Assembly (NCBI RefSeq): GCF_012275515.1
Contig: NZ_JAAZQL010000001.1
Span: 1,099,006 to 1,163,005, forward strand
DNA: 64,000 bases
Direction: 5' to 3'
Source: Novosphingobium sp. SG707
GTDB lineage: Bacteria; Pseudomonadota; Alphaproteobacteria; Sphingomonadales; Sphingomonadaceae
Every line of letters starts with the position of its first letter. Positions within the stretch are counted from its first letter, which is position 1. The notes beneath the pieces are model-generated. The model was given only the letters and a program-made list of their open reading frames with translations, did no database searches and was not told where the DNA came from. The translations under genes and the position numbers were made by a program. Shown here one piece after another: positions 52,952 through 61,107 of this stretch.

Positions 52952-54322
52952 ATGAGCAGCCAAAATAACAAGGACCTGTGGACCTCCAACCTCGGCTTTG
53001 TGCTGGCAACGGCGGCGGCCGCCATCGGGCTGGGCAGCCTCTGGCGCTTTCCCTATGTGGCCGGGGCCAATGGCGGCGGGGCTTTTGTGCTGGTCTATAT
53101 GCTGTTCATCGCGGCGCTCTGCGTGCCTTTGATGATCGCCGAAATGAGCCTTGGCAAAGCGGGCATGGGCAGCGTGATCGGATCAGTCCGTCGGCTGGTG
53201 GCCGAAGAAAACGCCTCACCCTTCTGGCGCGTGGTGGGCTGGCTCAGTCTGGCCGTCCCCTTCTTTGGCCTGAGCTATTACAGCGTGGTGGCTGGCTGGT
53301 CGCTCGATTACACGCGCGTGGCCGTCGCGCAGGGTTTTGCCGGGACCGATGCCGGGGCCTCGCGCCATCTGTTCGAAACGCTGATCGGATCGCCATGGCG
53401 ACAGGGGGCGATGCAATTCACCTTCATCATGGGCACGGCCACGGTGGTGGCTCTCGGCGTTCAGCGCGGGATCGAAATCGTCTCGCGCATCAAGATGGTG
53501 GCGATGTTCACCGTGCTGATCGGGCTGGTGCTGTATAATGCGATCACGGTGGGTCTGGGGCCTGCGGTCGATTTCCTGATCGCGCCCGATTTCGCGCGCC
53601 TGACCCCCGCCAGCCTGCTGACCGCCATGGGGCAGGCGCTGTTTTCCACCGCCATCGGCGCGGGCGTGCTGATGACCTATGCCGCCTATCTGCCCGCTGG
53701 GGTTTCGGTGCCCAAATCGGCGGGCGTGGTGGCCGGATCGGTGGTGGCGGTGTCGCTGCTGGCGGGGCTGGCGATCTTTCCTATCGTGCTGGCCCACGGC
53801 CTGACGCCTGCGGAGGGGCCGAACCTGATTTTCGTGACGTTGCCGGTGGCCTTTGGCGCAATGCCGGGCGGGCAATTCATCGCCGCGCTGTTCTTTGCGC
53901 TCATCACGCTGGGGGCTTTTACCACGGCGGTGGGCATGCTCGAACCGGTCGCGGCCTATTGGCTGGAGCGCAAGCAATGGCCGCGCCCGCTGGTGGCCTA
54001 TGGCACGGGTCTGGCGATCTGGATGGTGGGCCTGCCCTCGCTGCTGTCTTTCAGCACGCTTAAAGATGTCCATCCCCTCGCCTTCATCCCCGGCTTTGGC
54101 GGCAAGACTTTCTTCGATGCGCTCGACCATGGGATCAGCGAGTTTCTCCTGCCGATCAACGCGCTGCTGATCGCGCTCTTTGCCGGATACGCGCTGCGCC
54201 GCCGCCTCAGCGCGTCCGAAACCACCCTCCCCCCGGCGCTGCACAAAGTGTGGCGGCTGTTCACCGCGGTCATCGTGCCGCTGTCCATTCTGGTGCTGAT
54301 GATCTCGCAGCTCAGCCGCTGA
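52952..54322 (+). CDS. Sodium-dependent amino-acid transporter (NSS/SNF family)
   Basis: 456-aa inner-membrane symporter of the neurotransmitter:sodium symporter family (LeuT, TnaT, MhsT). The TM1 signature AAIGLGSLWRFPYVAGANGG with an unwound centre and sodium ligands begins near residue 20. About 11-12 hydrophobic helices follow, including GIEIVSRIKMVAMFTVLIGL and LGAFTTAVGMLEPVAAYWLE. Known prokaryotic members carry tryptophan, leucine, tyrosine or other hydrophobic amino acids. ATG 52952 has GGGGA 5 nt upstream. It precedes the PLP-enzyme gene by 26 bp, so the two probably form an operon with the M20 peptidase. Confidence 0.92.
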   Translation: MSSQNNKDLWTSNLGFVLATAAAAIGLGSLWRFPYVAGANGGGAFVLVYMLFIAALCVPLMIAEMSLGKAGMGSVIGSVRRLVAEENASPFWRVVGWLSLAVPFFGLSYYSVVAGWSLDYTRVAVAQGFAGTDAGASRHLFETLIGSPWRQGAMQFTFIMGTATVVALGVQRGIEIVSRIKMVAMFTVLIGLVLYNAITVGLGPAVDFLIAPDFARLTPASLLTAMGQALFSTAIGAGVLMTYAAYLPAGVSVPKSAGVVAGSVVAVSLLAGLAIFPIVLAHGLTPAEGPNLIFVTLPVAFGAMPGGQFIAALFFALITLGAFTTAVGMLEPVAAYWLERKQWPRPLVAYGTGLAIWMVGLPSLLSFSTLKDVHPLAFIPGFGGKTFFDALDHGISEFLLPINALLIALFAGYALRRRLSASETTLPPALHKVWRLFTAVIVPLSILVLMISQLSR

Positions 54323-54348
54323 TCCGCCCTTTATTCGGAGACTATCGC

Positions 54349-55506
54349 GTGACCCCTTCCTTTGATCTTGACGCCCTGCGCAGCCAGTTCCCCTCGCTGC
54401 CGCGCCTCGCCTATTTCAATTCCGGCTCTTATAGCCTGCTGGCGCGCGGGGTGCGGGCGGCTTTCGATTCCTATCTCGACCGGCGCGAAGAGGTCGGCGC
54501 CGACTGGGGCGGATGGGTGATGGCCAATGAAGGATTGCGCGAGGCCATGGCCGCAATGCTGGGCGTGGCGGGCGATGAGGTGGCGATCACGGCCTCGGCC
54601 TCGGCGGGGATCAATGCGGTGGCCTCCTCGCTCGATTATACGGCGCGGCCCAAGATCGTGGTGACCAATTTCGATTTTCCCACCAGCGCCCAGATCTGGC
54701 ACGCGCAGGCCAAAGCGGGCGCGCAGGTCGTCCATGTCGCCGAAGCGGAAGACGGCCTGATCCCGCTCGACGCGCTGTTGAGCGCGATTGACGAGCAGAC
54801 CGCTATCGTGGCGCTCTCACATGTCTGCTATCGCCATGGCGGGCGCATTCCCGACGCGGATATTCGCGCCGTGGTGGCGCGCGCGCATGAATTGGGCGCG
54901 CTGGTCATCCTCGATGGCTATCAGATCATCGGCACGCAACAGATCCGCCCCGCCGATCTCGGCGTCGATTTCTATGTCGGCGGCTTCCTCAAATATCTGC
55001 TGGGCACGGCAGGCGCAGGCTTTCTCTATGCCAGCGCCAGTTCCACCGCCCATCTGACCCCGCGCACCAGCGGTTGGTTCGCGCAGGCAGACATCAACGC
55101 GATGGACATTTTCGCCAACACCCCCAGCCCCACCGCCCGCCGCTTCGAAGCAGGCACGCCCCCTGTCCCCAGCGCGATTGCCTGCGCGGCGGGGCTGAAG
55201 GTTCTGGGCGAGGTCGGCTTGCCCGCCGTGGGCGACTGGATCGGGCAATTGACCGCGCTCGCCATCACCCGTCTGGCGCAGGAGGGCATCGCCACGAACT
55301 CGCCCACCGATCCGGCGCGACGCGGGCCTTTGCTGACCGTGGTGGCGCAAGATGACAATGCTCTGGTGGCCGCTCTGGCCGAGCGGGATGTCATCACCTC
55401 ATGCCGCGATGGGCGGCTGCGCGCGGGGTTCCATTTCTACAATACGCTTGCCGATGTGGATCGCTTTGTGGATGCTCTGCTGGCCAACCGCGCCCTGTTG
55501 GCTTGA
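54349..55506 (+). CDS. Class V PLP-dependent enzyme, kynureninase/cysteine-desulfurase-like
   Basis: 385-aa fold-type I PLP enzyme. The phosphate-binding region is ITASASAGINAVASSL. The cofactor-ring Asp is in ALVILDGYQIIGTQQ, and the Schiff-base Lys215 is in YVGGFLKYLLGTAGAGFLY. The segment from the Lys through TSGWFAQ to RRFEAGTPPVPS has the order seen in kynureninases and isopenicillin-N-epimerase-like enzymes. A GTG start at 54349 has GGAG 8 nt upstream. Kynureninase activity (hydrolysis of a beta-gamma bond in a kynurenine) is a reasonable hypothesis given the PrnB-like oxygenase-family gene nearby, but desulfurase or aminotransferase roles remain possible. Confidence 0.8.
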   Translation: MTPSFDLDALRSQFPSLPRLAYFNSGSYSLLARGVRAAFDSYLDRREEVGADWGGWVMANEGLREAMAAMLGVAGDEVAITASASAGINAVASSLDYTARPKIVVTNFDFPTSAQIWHAQAKAGAQVVHVAEAEDGLIPLDALLSAIDEQTAIVALSHVCYRHGGRIPDADIRAVVARAHELGALVILDGYQIIGTQQIRPADLGVDFYVGGFLKYLLGTAGAGFLYASASSTAHLTPRTSGWFAQADINAMDIFANTPSPTARRFEAGTPPVPSAIACAAGLKVLGEVGLPAVGDWIGQLTALAITRLAQEGIATNSPTDPARRGPLLTVVAQDDNALVAALAERDVITSCRDGRLRAGFHFYNTLADVDRFVDALLANRALLA

Positions 55507-55532
55507 AGGCTGGCTTGAGGAAATTGCTGGAA

Positions 55533-57056
55533 ATGATCAAATTTCATCGCTCGCTTCTTGCCATCCCACTGACCCTGATGGCGGGCGGCGCCTTGGCCGG
55601 GCCGATCACGCCCGCCGAAACCAAGGCCACCGCCGCCACGCTTGGCGAATTGGTGGAATTTCTGCGCCTGCCCAATGTCACGCCCAAATCCAGCGCCGAT
55701 ATTCGCGCCAATGCCGCGTGGCTGGAGGCCAAATTGAAGGCCCATGGCTGGAAGGCGCGGCAATTGCCCGATGGCGAAACGCCGATGGTGTGGGGCGAAT
55801 GGGCAGGCGCCGGACCAAAGGCGCCCACGGTGCTGTTCTATGCCCATATGGACGGGCAGCCGGTCAATCCCAAGGAGTGGAAACAGGCCGATCCCTTTAC
55901 GCCCGTTTTGCGCGCCTGCGCCAATATGGACACTTGCGCCACGCTGCCGCTCGACCAACTGAGCGCGCAGGCCGGACCGCAATCGGACGCGCGCCTGTTT
56001 GCCCGCTCCGCCGCCGATGACAAGGCGCCGATCATGATGCTGATCGCGGCGGTGGACGCAATGAAGGCGTCGGGCCGCAAGCCTGCCGTCAACATCCGTT
56101 TCATCGCGGATTCGCATGAGGAAGGCGGCCCGCCCACTCTGGCCAAGGTGGTGGCCGACAATCGCGCCGATCTGGCAGGCGATGTCGTGGTGATGCTGGA
56201 CGGGCCGATGCATGCCAGCAACAAGCCCACGGTGGTCTTTGGCCATCGCGGCGGCGGCGGCTTGACCATCAAGGTCTATGGCCCGTCCGAGGCGATGCAT
56301 TCGGGCCATTACGGCAATGTCGTGCCCAATCCGGCGCAGAACCTGACCCGCCTGATCGCCAGTTTCAAGGATGCCGACGGCAAGGTGACGCTGCCGGGAT
56401 ATTACGATGGCATCGACCCAGCGTTTAAGGCGGCGGTCAAAGCCTATCCGGTCGAGGATGATGAAGCGGGCCTGTTGAAGCGCGCGGGCGTGGCCAAGGC
56501 GGAAGGCTTTGTGCCCAATTACCGCGAGGCGATGGCGGTGCCCACACTCAATGTCGTGGGCCTGTTTGCGGGTTCGGGCGGCGTGCTAGACCGCTCGATC
56601 ATCCCGGCAGACGCCAGCGCCGCGCTCGATCTGCGCACGGTGCCCGGCGTCAGCTTTGACCATGAATTCGCCCTCATCCGCTCGCAAGCCGAGGCCATGG
56701 GCTTTCACCTGATCGACGGCGCGCCAACGCCTGAGGATCGCGCCCGCTATCCCCTGCTGGCGACGATCAAGGGCGGCAGTTTTTCCAAAGCCCTGTTCAC
56801 CGATCCGGCACAGCCGATGGGGCGCTGGCTGATCGGGGGGTTGAAGGACAGTTTCGGCGGCGATCCGGTGGTGATCCCGCTGATGGGCGGTGGCGTGCCG
56901 ACCGAGCCTCTGGTGCGCGAATTGAAGGCCCCGGTGGTGATCCTGCCGCTGGTCAATCTGGACGACAACCAACATGCGGCCAACGAAAACCTGCGGCTGG
57001 GCAATTATGCGCAAGGCGTTCACAGCCTCGTTTCGCTGATTTCGCGCAAGCCGTAA
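55533..57056 (+). CDS. Exported M20-family metallopeptidase
   Basis: 507-aa zinc peptidase with a signal peptide (MIKFHRSLLAIPLTLMAGGA, cleavage near ALA, residue 22). Metal and catalytic residues: VLFYAHMDGQPV (His and catalytic Asp), SAADDKAPI (bridging Asp), DSHEEGGPP (catalytic Glu and ligand), VVVMLDGPMH, and the final ligand His in DDNQHAANENLRLGNY. The dimerisation domain contains MHSGHYGNVVPNP. M20 members with this layout are dipeptidases or carboxypeptidases. It follows the PLP-enzyme gene by 26 bp. An exported peptidase next to an amino-acid transporter suggests peptide cleavage outside the inner membrane, then uptake of the product. Confidence 0.9.
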   Translation: MIKFHRSLLAIPLTLMAGGALAGPITPAETKATAATLGELVEFLRLPNVTPKSSADIRANAAWLEAKLKAHGWKARQLPDGETPMVWGEWAGAGPKAPTVLFYAHMDGQPVNPKEWKQADPFTPVLRACANMDTCATLPLDQLSAQAGPQSDARLFARSAADDKAPIMMLIAAVDAMKASGRKPAVNIRFIADSHEEGGPPTLAKVVADNRADLAGDVVVMLDGPMHASNKPTVVFGHRGGGGLTIKVYGPSEAMHSGHYGNVVPNPAQNLTRLIASFKDADGKVTLPGYYDGIDPAFKAAVKAYPVEDDEAGLLKRAGVAKAEGFVPNYREAMAVPTLNVVGLFAGSGGVLDRSIIPADASAALDLRTVPGVSFDHEFALIRSQAEAMGFHLIDGAPTPEDRARYPLLATIKGGSFSKALFTDPAQPMGRWLIGGLKDSFGGDPVVIPLMGGGVPTEPLVRELKAPVVILPLVNLDDNQHAANENLRLGNYAQGVHSLVSLISRKP

Positions 57057-57071
57057 TCGCGCCGGAGCGAC

Positions 57072-57110
57072 AAAAAGGGCGAGCGGGATATGTCCCTCTC
57101 ACCCTTTTTT
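57072..57110. terminator. Bidirectional terminator
   Basis: AAAAAGGGCGAG (57072-57083) pairs with CTCACCCTTTTT with one mismatch. A T run on each strand follows. It lies between the convergent M20 and TonB-receptor genes. Confidence 0.8.
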
Positions 57111-57168
57111 GTTGCCTGCCTTTCACGGCCGGAAAGGAAGGAGGCGAAACGCCCCCTTCCCCTTATCC

Positions 57169-59556
57169 TTACCAGCGATAGGTGAAATTGGCGCCAATGG
57201 TGCGCGGCGCCAGCGTCGAGGTCATCAGGAAGATATTGGCCGCACCCGACTGCGAGCTCTTGTACAGCGTAGGATAGGCATTGGTCAGGTTCTTGGCAAA
57301 GACCGAGAAGGTCCATGCGTCCTTCGCCACACCCGCGCGCAGATTGACCAGTTCATAGGCATCGCCCTGAAAATTGATGGCATTATACAGGGTCGAACCC
57401 AGCGCCGGGGTGCGCGTATATTGGCCCGCATACTGATAATCGACACGCAGCGAGCCGTTGAGCCCATACCACGGCAGCGGATGGTTGAGATCGAGCGCCA
57501 CATCCGCCGTCCAGTCCGGCACGAAGGACAAAGCGCTGCCCTTGGTGGCCAGAACCGGGGCGACGCCCGTGCCGGCATTGGCGGTGCCGGTGACGTTCTG
57601 GTCCAGCGTGGCCTTGGTATAGCCGACATTGCCGCTGATCGTGGCCCATGTGGTCGGGCGCGCGGAAACCGACAGGTCAAAGCCCTTGCTGGTCGCGTCC
57701 CCGAAATTGCCGACATAGCTGAACGAGCAGTTCGAAAGCGACAGGTTCTGCTGAACATTGTGCCACTTAAGATAGAAGCCGCTGCCCGAAACCGACAGTT
57801 TGCCGCCCATGAAGCGGCCCTTCATGCCGCCTTCAAAGCTCCACACGCTGTCATCGCCATAGGTCTGCGGGATCGAGCCGTTCTGGGCAATATCGGCGGC
57901 GCAGCGCGCGGCCGGGATCGGACGGTTGGCCCCGCCCGCGCGGTTGCCCTTGGCTGCGGTCGCATAGAGCAGCAGGTTGGGATTGGTCTGCCACGAGATG
58001 TTGAACTTGGGATTGATCGGCGTCGATTTGGTCGAGGTCAGCGGCAGGATCTGCACCCCGCCCTGGAAATAGCCGTTGCCGATATATTGGAACGAATAGC
58101 TTTGCCGGGCCACGCGAACGCCCGCATTGATCTTCAGCTTGCTCGTCACGTTCCATGTCGCATCGGCAAAGGCCGAGGCCTGACGGTCGATTTCCACCTG
58201 ATACTTGCTGGCCAGAATGCCGCCCGCCGAATAGGGGCCGCTGTTCACATTGTAATTGAACGCATTGCCCGGCACCAAGGCGCCGCCCTGCAGGAAATAG
58301 ACCGCCGCGGGATAGGACGCATTGGCATCGCCCCATTCGACCTGAAGCAGCGATTGCTTCGAGGTGGAAAGGAACACGCCCACCGTGCCATAGATCGGCG
58401 CGGTCTGGTCATTGGTGGTCAGGCGGATTTCCTGTGTGAACAGGGTCTGCTTGGTGGCGGTCGATTGGGGCGAGCCGAAATTGGGATTGGCCGCCATGAA
58501 GGCCGCCGTCTTGCTGGCGCCAAAGATATTGTAAGCGGCCACCTGCGTGTAATCATCCACGCGCGACAGATCGCGCCAGTTGCCCGAGGTGATCGACGTC
58601 AGCGTGGCCCCGCCGAAATTGTAGGCCATCTTCAGGCTGCCGATCTTGATCTCGTCCGTATAGGGCGTGCCGATCTGTTCAAAGCTCTGGTACTTGCCCG
58701 AGGTGGGCCAGACGCCCGACCAGATCAACCCGTTGTCATTGCCGTGGAGGCGCTGATAATTGAAGAAGGGCGTGATGGTCAGCTTGTCATTGGGCGCATA
58801 GGTCAGCGCCACACGCAGCGAGGTATTGTCGGTGCTGTTGATGTTGCTGTTCAAAACCTTGCCGGTCTGGGTGCGCGACATCTGGTCGACGAAACCGCCG
58901 TCGCGGCGATTATCGACCGAAACCCGGATGCCCAATTTGTCGGCGATCAGCGGGCCGCCCATCGCAACGCCGGTCTCATAGCCGATGCCGCCATTGGCGT
59001 TGAAGTTGACCTCGCCAACCGCCTTGCCGCTCCATTGGCTAAGGCTGGGCGCGGTGGTGATGAAACGGACCGTGCCGCCTTCCGAGCTGGCGCCGTAAAG
59101 CGTGCCCTGCGGGCCGCGCAGCACTTCGACGCGTTCAAGGTCGAACAGGCTGGGGCTGACCGGCTGGGTCCAGTTGTTGGCGCGGCTTTGGGTGGGCACG
59201 TCGTCAATATAGATGCCGACCGTGGCCGCGCCTTGCGTGGTGGAAACGCCGCGGATCGAGATATTATTGCCGCCGCCGATCGTCGCGCCGGGGCTGACGT
59301 GGAAGCCGGGGGTCGCTTTCGACAGTTCCGACACGTCGGTGATGCCGGTCTTTTCCAGATCCTTGCCGCTGAAGGCCGCGATGCTGATGGGAACCTTGGA
59401 GAGCGATTCATTGCGGCGCTGGGCGCTGACCACGATTTCGCCGGGGGCCGAGGCAGCCTCAGCGCTTTGCGCATGGGCGCTCATCGGGGCAAGCGCCAGA
59501 AGGCTGGCGGAGGTGCAGAGCAGAGCGGTCAGACGCGAGAAAGTGGCAGGTCTCAT
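57169..59556 (-). CDS. TonB-dependent outer-membrane receptor without signalling domain
   Basis: 795-aa receptor. The signal peptide ends near SAHAQ (residue about 29). A TonB-box region is followed by EIVVSAQRRNESLSKVPISI and the plug: SKATPGFHVSPGATIGGGNN, ISIRGVSTTQGAATVGIYID and LFDLERVEVLRGPQGTLYGA. A long barrel ends in APRTIGANFTYRW. There is no STN domain, unlike the other receptor in this window. This subtype is abundant in sphingomonads and often imports organic substrates rather than iron chelates. ATG 59556 has GGGGGG just upstream. Divergent from the CDGSH-cupin gene, convergent with the M20 gene; a peptide or aromatic amino-acid derivative is a possible ligand. Confidence 0.92.
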   Translation of the reverse strand: MRPATFSRLTALLCTSASLLALAPMSAHAQSAEAASAPGEIVVSAQRRNESLSKVPISIAAFSGKDLEKTGITDVSELSKATPGFHVSPGATIGGGNNISIRGVSTTQGAATVGIYIDDVPTQSRANNWTQPVSPSLFDLERVEVLRGPQGTLYGASSEGGTVRFITTAPSLSQWSGKAVGEVNFNANGGIGYETGVAMGGPLIADKLGIRVSVDNRRDGGFVDQMSRTQTGKVLNSNINSTDNTSLRVALTYAPNDKLTITPFFNYQRLHGNDNGLIWSGVWPTSGKYQSFEQIGTPYTDEIKIGSLKMAYNFGGATLTSITSGNWRDLSRVDDYTQVAAYNIFGASKTAAFMAANPNFGSPQSTATKQTLFTQEIRLTTNDQTAPIYGTVGVFLSTSKQSLLQVEWGDANASYPAAVYFLQGGALVPGNAFNYNVNSGPYSAGGILASKYQVEIDRQASAFADATWNVTSKLKINAGVRVARQSYSFQYIGNGYFQGGVQILPLTSTKSTPINPKFNISWQTNPNLLLYATAAKGNRAGGANRPIPAARCAADIAQNGSIPQTYGDDSVWSFEGGMKGRFMGGKLSVSGSGFYLKWHNVQQNLSLSNCSFSYVGNFGDATSKGFDLSVSARPTTWATISGNVGYTKATLDQNVTGTANAGTGVAPVLATKGSALSFVPDWTADVALDLNHPLPWYGLNGSLRVDYQYAGQYTRTPALGSTLYNAINFQGDAYELVNLRAGVAKDAWTFSVFAKNLTNAYPTLYKSSQSGAANIFLMTSTLAPRTIGANFTYRW

Positions 59557-59987
59557 GTTCCCCCCTTGATGGGTTATGGATTGGTCTGGCCCGGCCCTTT
59601 TGGCTGATGGTTTGTGCTGTTGGTCGGCCAATCGGGGTCTTGCCGGGATGTGACGTCATCATTGAATGCAAAATCATATGAAATCAACTGGCGCATGACG
59701 CAGCATTTTACCAGCTTGGCAAATTGCCCGGTTTTGCAGGATTGGCGGGGCCGACAAAGGCGCGCAATTCCGCCATTTAACTTGCATATGACACTATTTT
59801 GCATCGCCTACGCAATTTTGCCCCTTGCCATGATTTTGGCGGTTTCGCTGCGCCGCAGCATCGAAAAATGGCGGAAAGCCGGGGGTACTAGCGATTCGGA
59901 CTTGCCGCAAATTGCATCAGGATATATATCCGTTTTCATGTTTTAGGCGGAACAACCCCCGACCCGCATCAATCAAGGAAGTCTGCT
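59557..59987. other. AT-rich divergent promoter region with spaced inverted 9-mers
   Basis: 431 bp between the TonB receptor and the CDGSH-cupin gene. ATGCAAAAT (59666-59674) and its exact complement ATTTTGCAT (59796-59804) are 121 bp apart, with further TTTTGCA-like copies at 59732 and nearby. TGACGTCA, an 8-bp palindrome, is at 59651-59658. A 52-codon hydrophobic frame (59788-59946) exists but lacks a ribosome site, and I do not call it a gene. Confidence 0.5.
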
Positions 59988-61052
59988 GTGACCGAGTGCA
60001 AAGCCGCTGACACCTGCCCCGCCCGCAAGGCCCATATCGCCAGTCGCAAGCCCTATTACCGCGAATTGCGCGCCGGGCAGAAGATCAAATGGTGCGCCTG
60101 CGGCCTCTCCAAGCGCCAGCCTTTCTGCGACAGCGTTTCGCACGAGGGCACCGGGTTTGAGCCCATCGAATATGTGGCCAAGGAAGCCGAGGAAGTGCTG
60201 CTGTGCGGATGCAAGCAGACCAGGACCGGCCCGTTCTGCGATGGCGAGCATTCGAACCTGCCCGGCGGATATAAGGACGAGGAAGAGCCGCAGAACACCA
60301 CGCTGGTTGAGGCTGATGCGGATGGTTTCGCCCGCCTCAACACGCCCTGCTATTTGGTTTCGCCGCCTGCGATGGGCGATGTTTATGCGCTGGCCCGGCT
60401 GGTCGCGCCCGACACCGGGGCGCAATATCAGTCGCAATTCTATCTGACGCTGCCCTCCGGTTCCTCGCCGGTGCTCGCCTCGGATGTGGGCGATGTGGTG
60501 CTGTGGGTGCGGCATGGCGCGGGCGTGGTCGAAATCGAGGGGCGCAGCTTTCCCCTCGATGGCCCCTGCGGCGTCTATATCCGCCGCGGCGAGGGCTTCC
60601 GTCTGACCGCCTCCAGCCCACTGGCCGTCTATGTCTCGGAATGCCCCGGCGGCAACAGCCTGTCCGAGCGGGCGGCCATGGGCGACGCCTTTGACGAAAC
60701 CTGTCCCGAACGCATCGCGCTGATCGACGAAGCCGCGCGGCAGGCCATGGGCCCGCGCTATTTCCAGGTGCTGCTCGACGATCGCCACGGATTGCGCAAC
60801 ACCGCGCAATTCATCGGCCATATCCCGCGCTCCAAGGCCGAAATGCACCGCCACCTTTACGAGGAGGCGCTTATCATCATCTCGGGCACCGGGGTCATCT
60901 GGAATGATGATTTCCGCGCCCCGGTCAAGGGCGGCGATGTCATCTTCTTCCCGCGCAAGATCCGTCATTCGCTGCAATGCACATGCGATGAAGGGCTCGA
61001 CGTGCTGGGCCTGATCCATCCCGGCACCAATCCGGGCATCAATTACGAATAA
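59988..61052 (+). CDS. Double CDGSH iron-sulfur / bicupin fusion protein
   Basis: 354-aa protein joining two CDGSH-type [2Fe-2S] motifs to a duplicated cupin. First motif: C36-x-C38, C47, H52 in CACGLSKRQPFCDSVSH, one residue longer than the CDGSH consensus. Second: C73-x-C75, C84, H88 in CGCKQTRTGPFCDGEH. The first cupin half (about residues 125-225) lacks metal ligands. The second has H287-x-H289 and Glu in MHRHLYEEALIIISGTG and H327 in FPRKIRHSL, a normal mononuclear metal site. That points to a redox-linked dioxygenase or isomerase. A GTG start has AAGGA 8 nt upstream. It is convergent with the PrnB-like gene. Confidence 0.88.
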   Translation: MTECKAADTCPARKAHIASRKPYYRELRAGQKIKWCACGLSKRQPFCDSVSHEGTGFEPIEYVAKEAEEVLLCGCKQTRTGPFCDGEHSNLPGGYKDEEEPQNTTLVEADADGFARLNTPCYLVSPPAMGDVYALARLVAPDTGAQYQSQFYLTLPSGSSPVLASDVGDVVLWVRHGAGVVEIEGRSFPLDGPCGVYIRRGEGFRLTASSPLAVYVSECPGGNSLSERAAMGDAFDETCPERIALIDEAARQAMGPRYFQVLLDDRHGLRNTAQFIGHIPRSKAEMHRHLYEEALIIISGTGVIWNDDFRAPVKGGDVIFFPRKIRHSLQCTCDEGLDVLGLIHPGTNPGINYE

Positions 61053-61079
61053 CCCGCAAAGGGCGTTCGCAGGAGGAGC

Positions 61080-61103
61080 AAGGGGAGCCTCACCGCTCCC
61101 CTT
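61080..61103. terminator. Bidirectional terminator
   Basis: AAGGGGAGC-ctcacc-GCTCCCCTT, perfect 9-bp stem, between the convergent CDGSH-cupin and PrnB-like genes, followed by CTCTTTA. Confidence 0.8.
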
Positions 61104-61107
61104 CTCT

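Noticed and set aside
57109..59607. 832-codon forward frame opposite the TonB receptor
   Set aside because: Antisense shadow of a clear receptor gene; product is Arg/Gly/Ala/Ile-rich with no recognisable domain and no ribosome site.
59788..59946. 52-codon frame with one hydrophobic helix in the receptor-cupin gap
   Set aside because: No ribosome site, unusual codon use for this genome, and it overlaps the promoter elements. A small membrane protein is not excluded.
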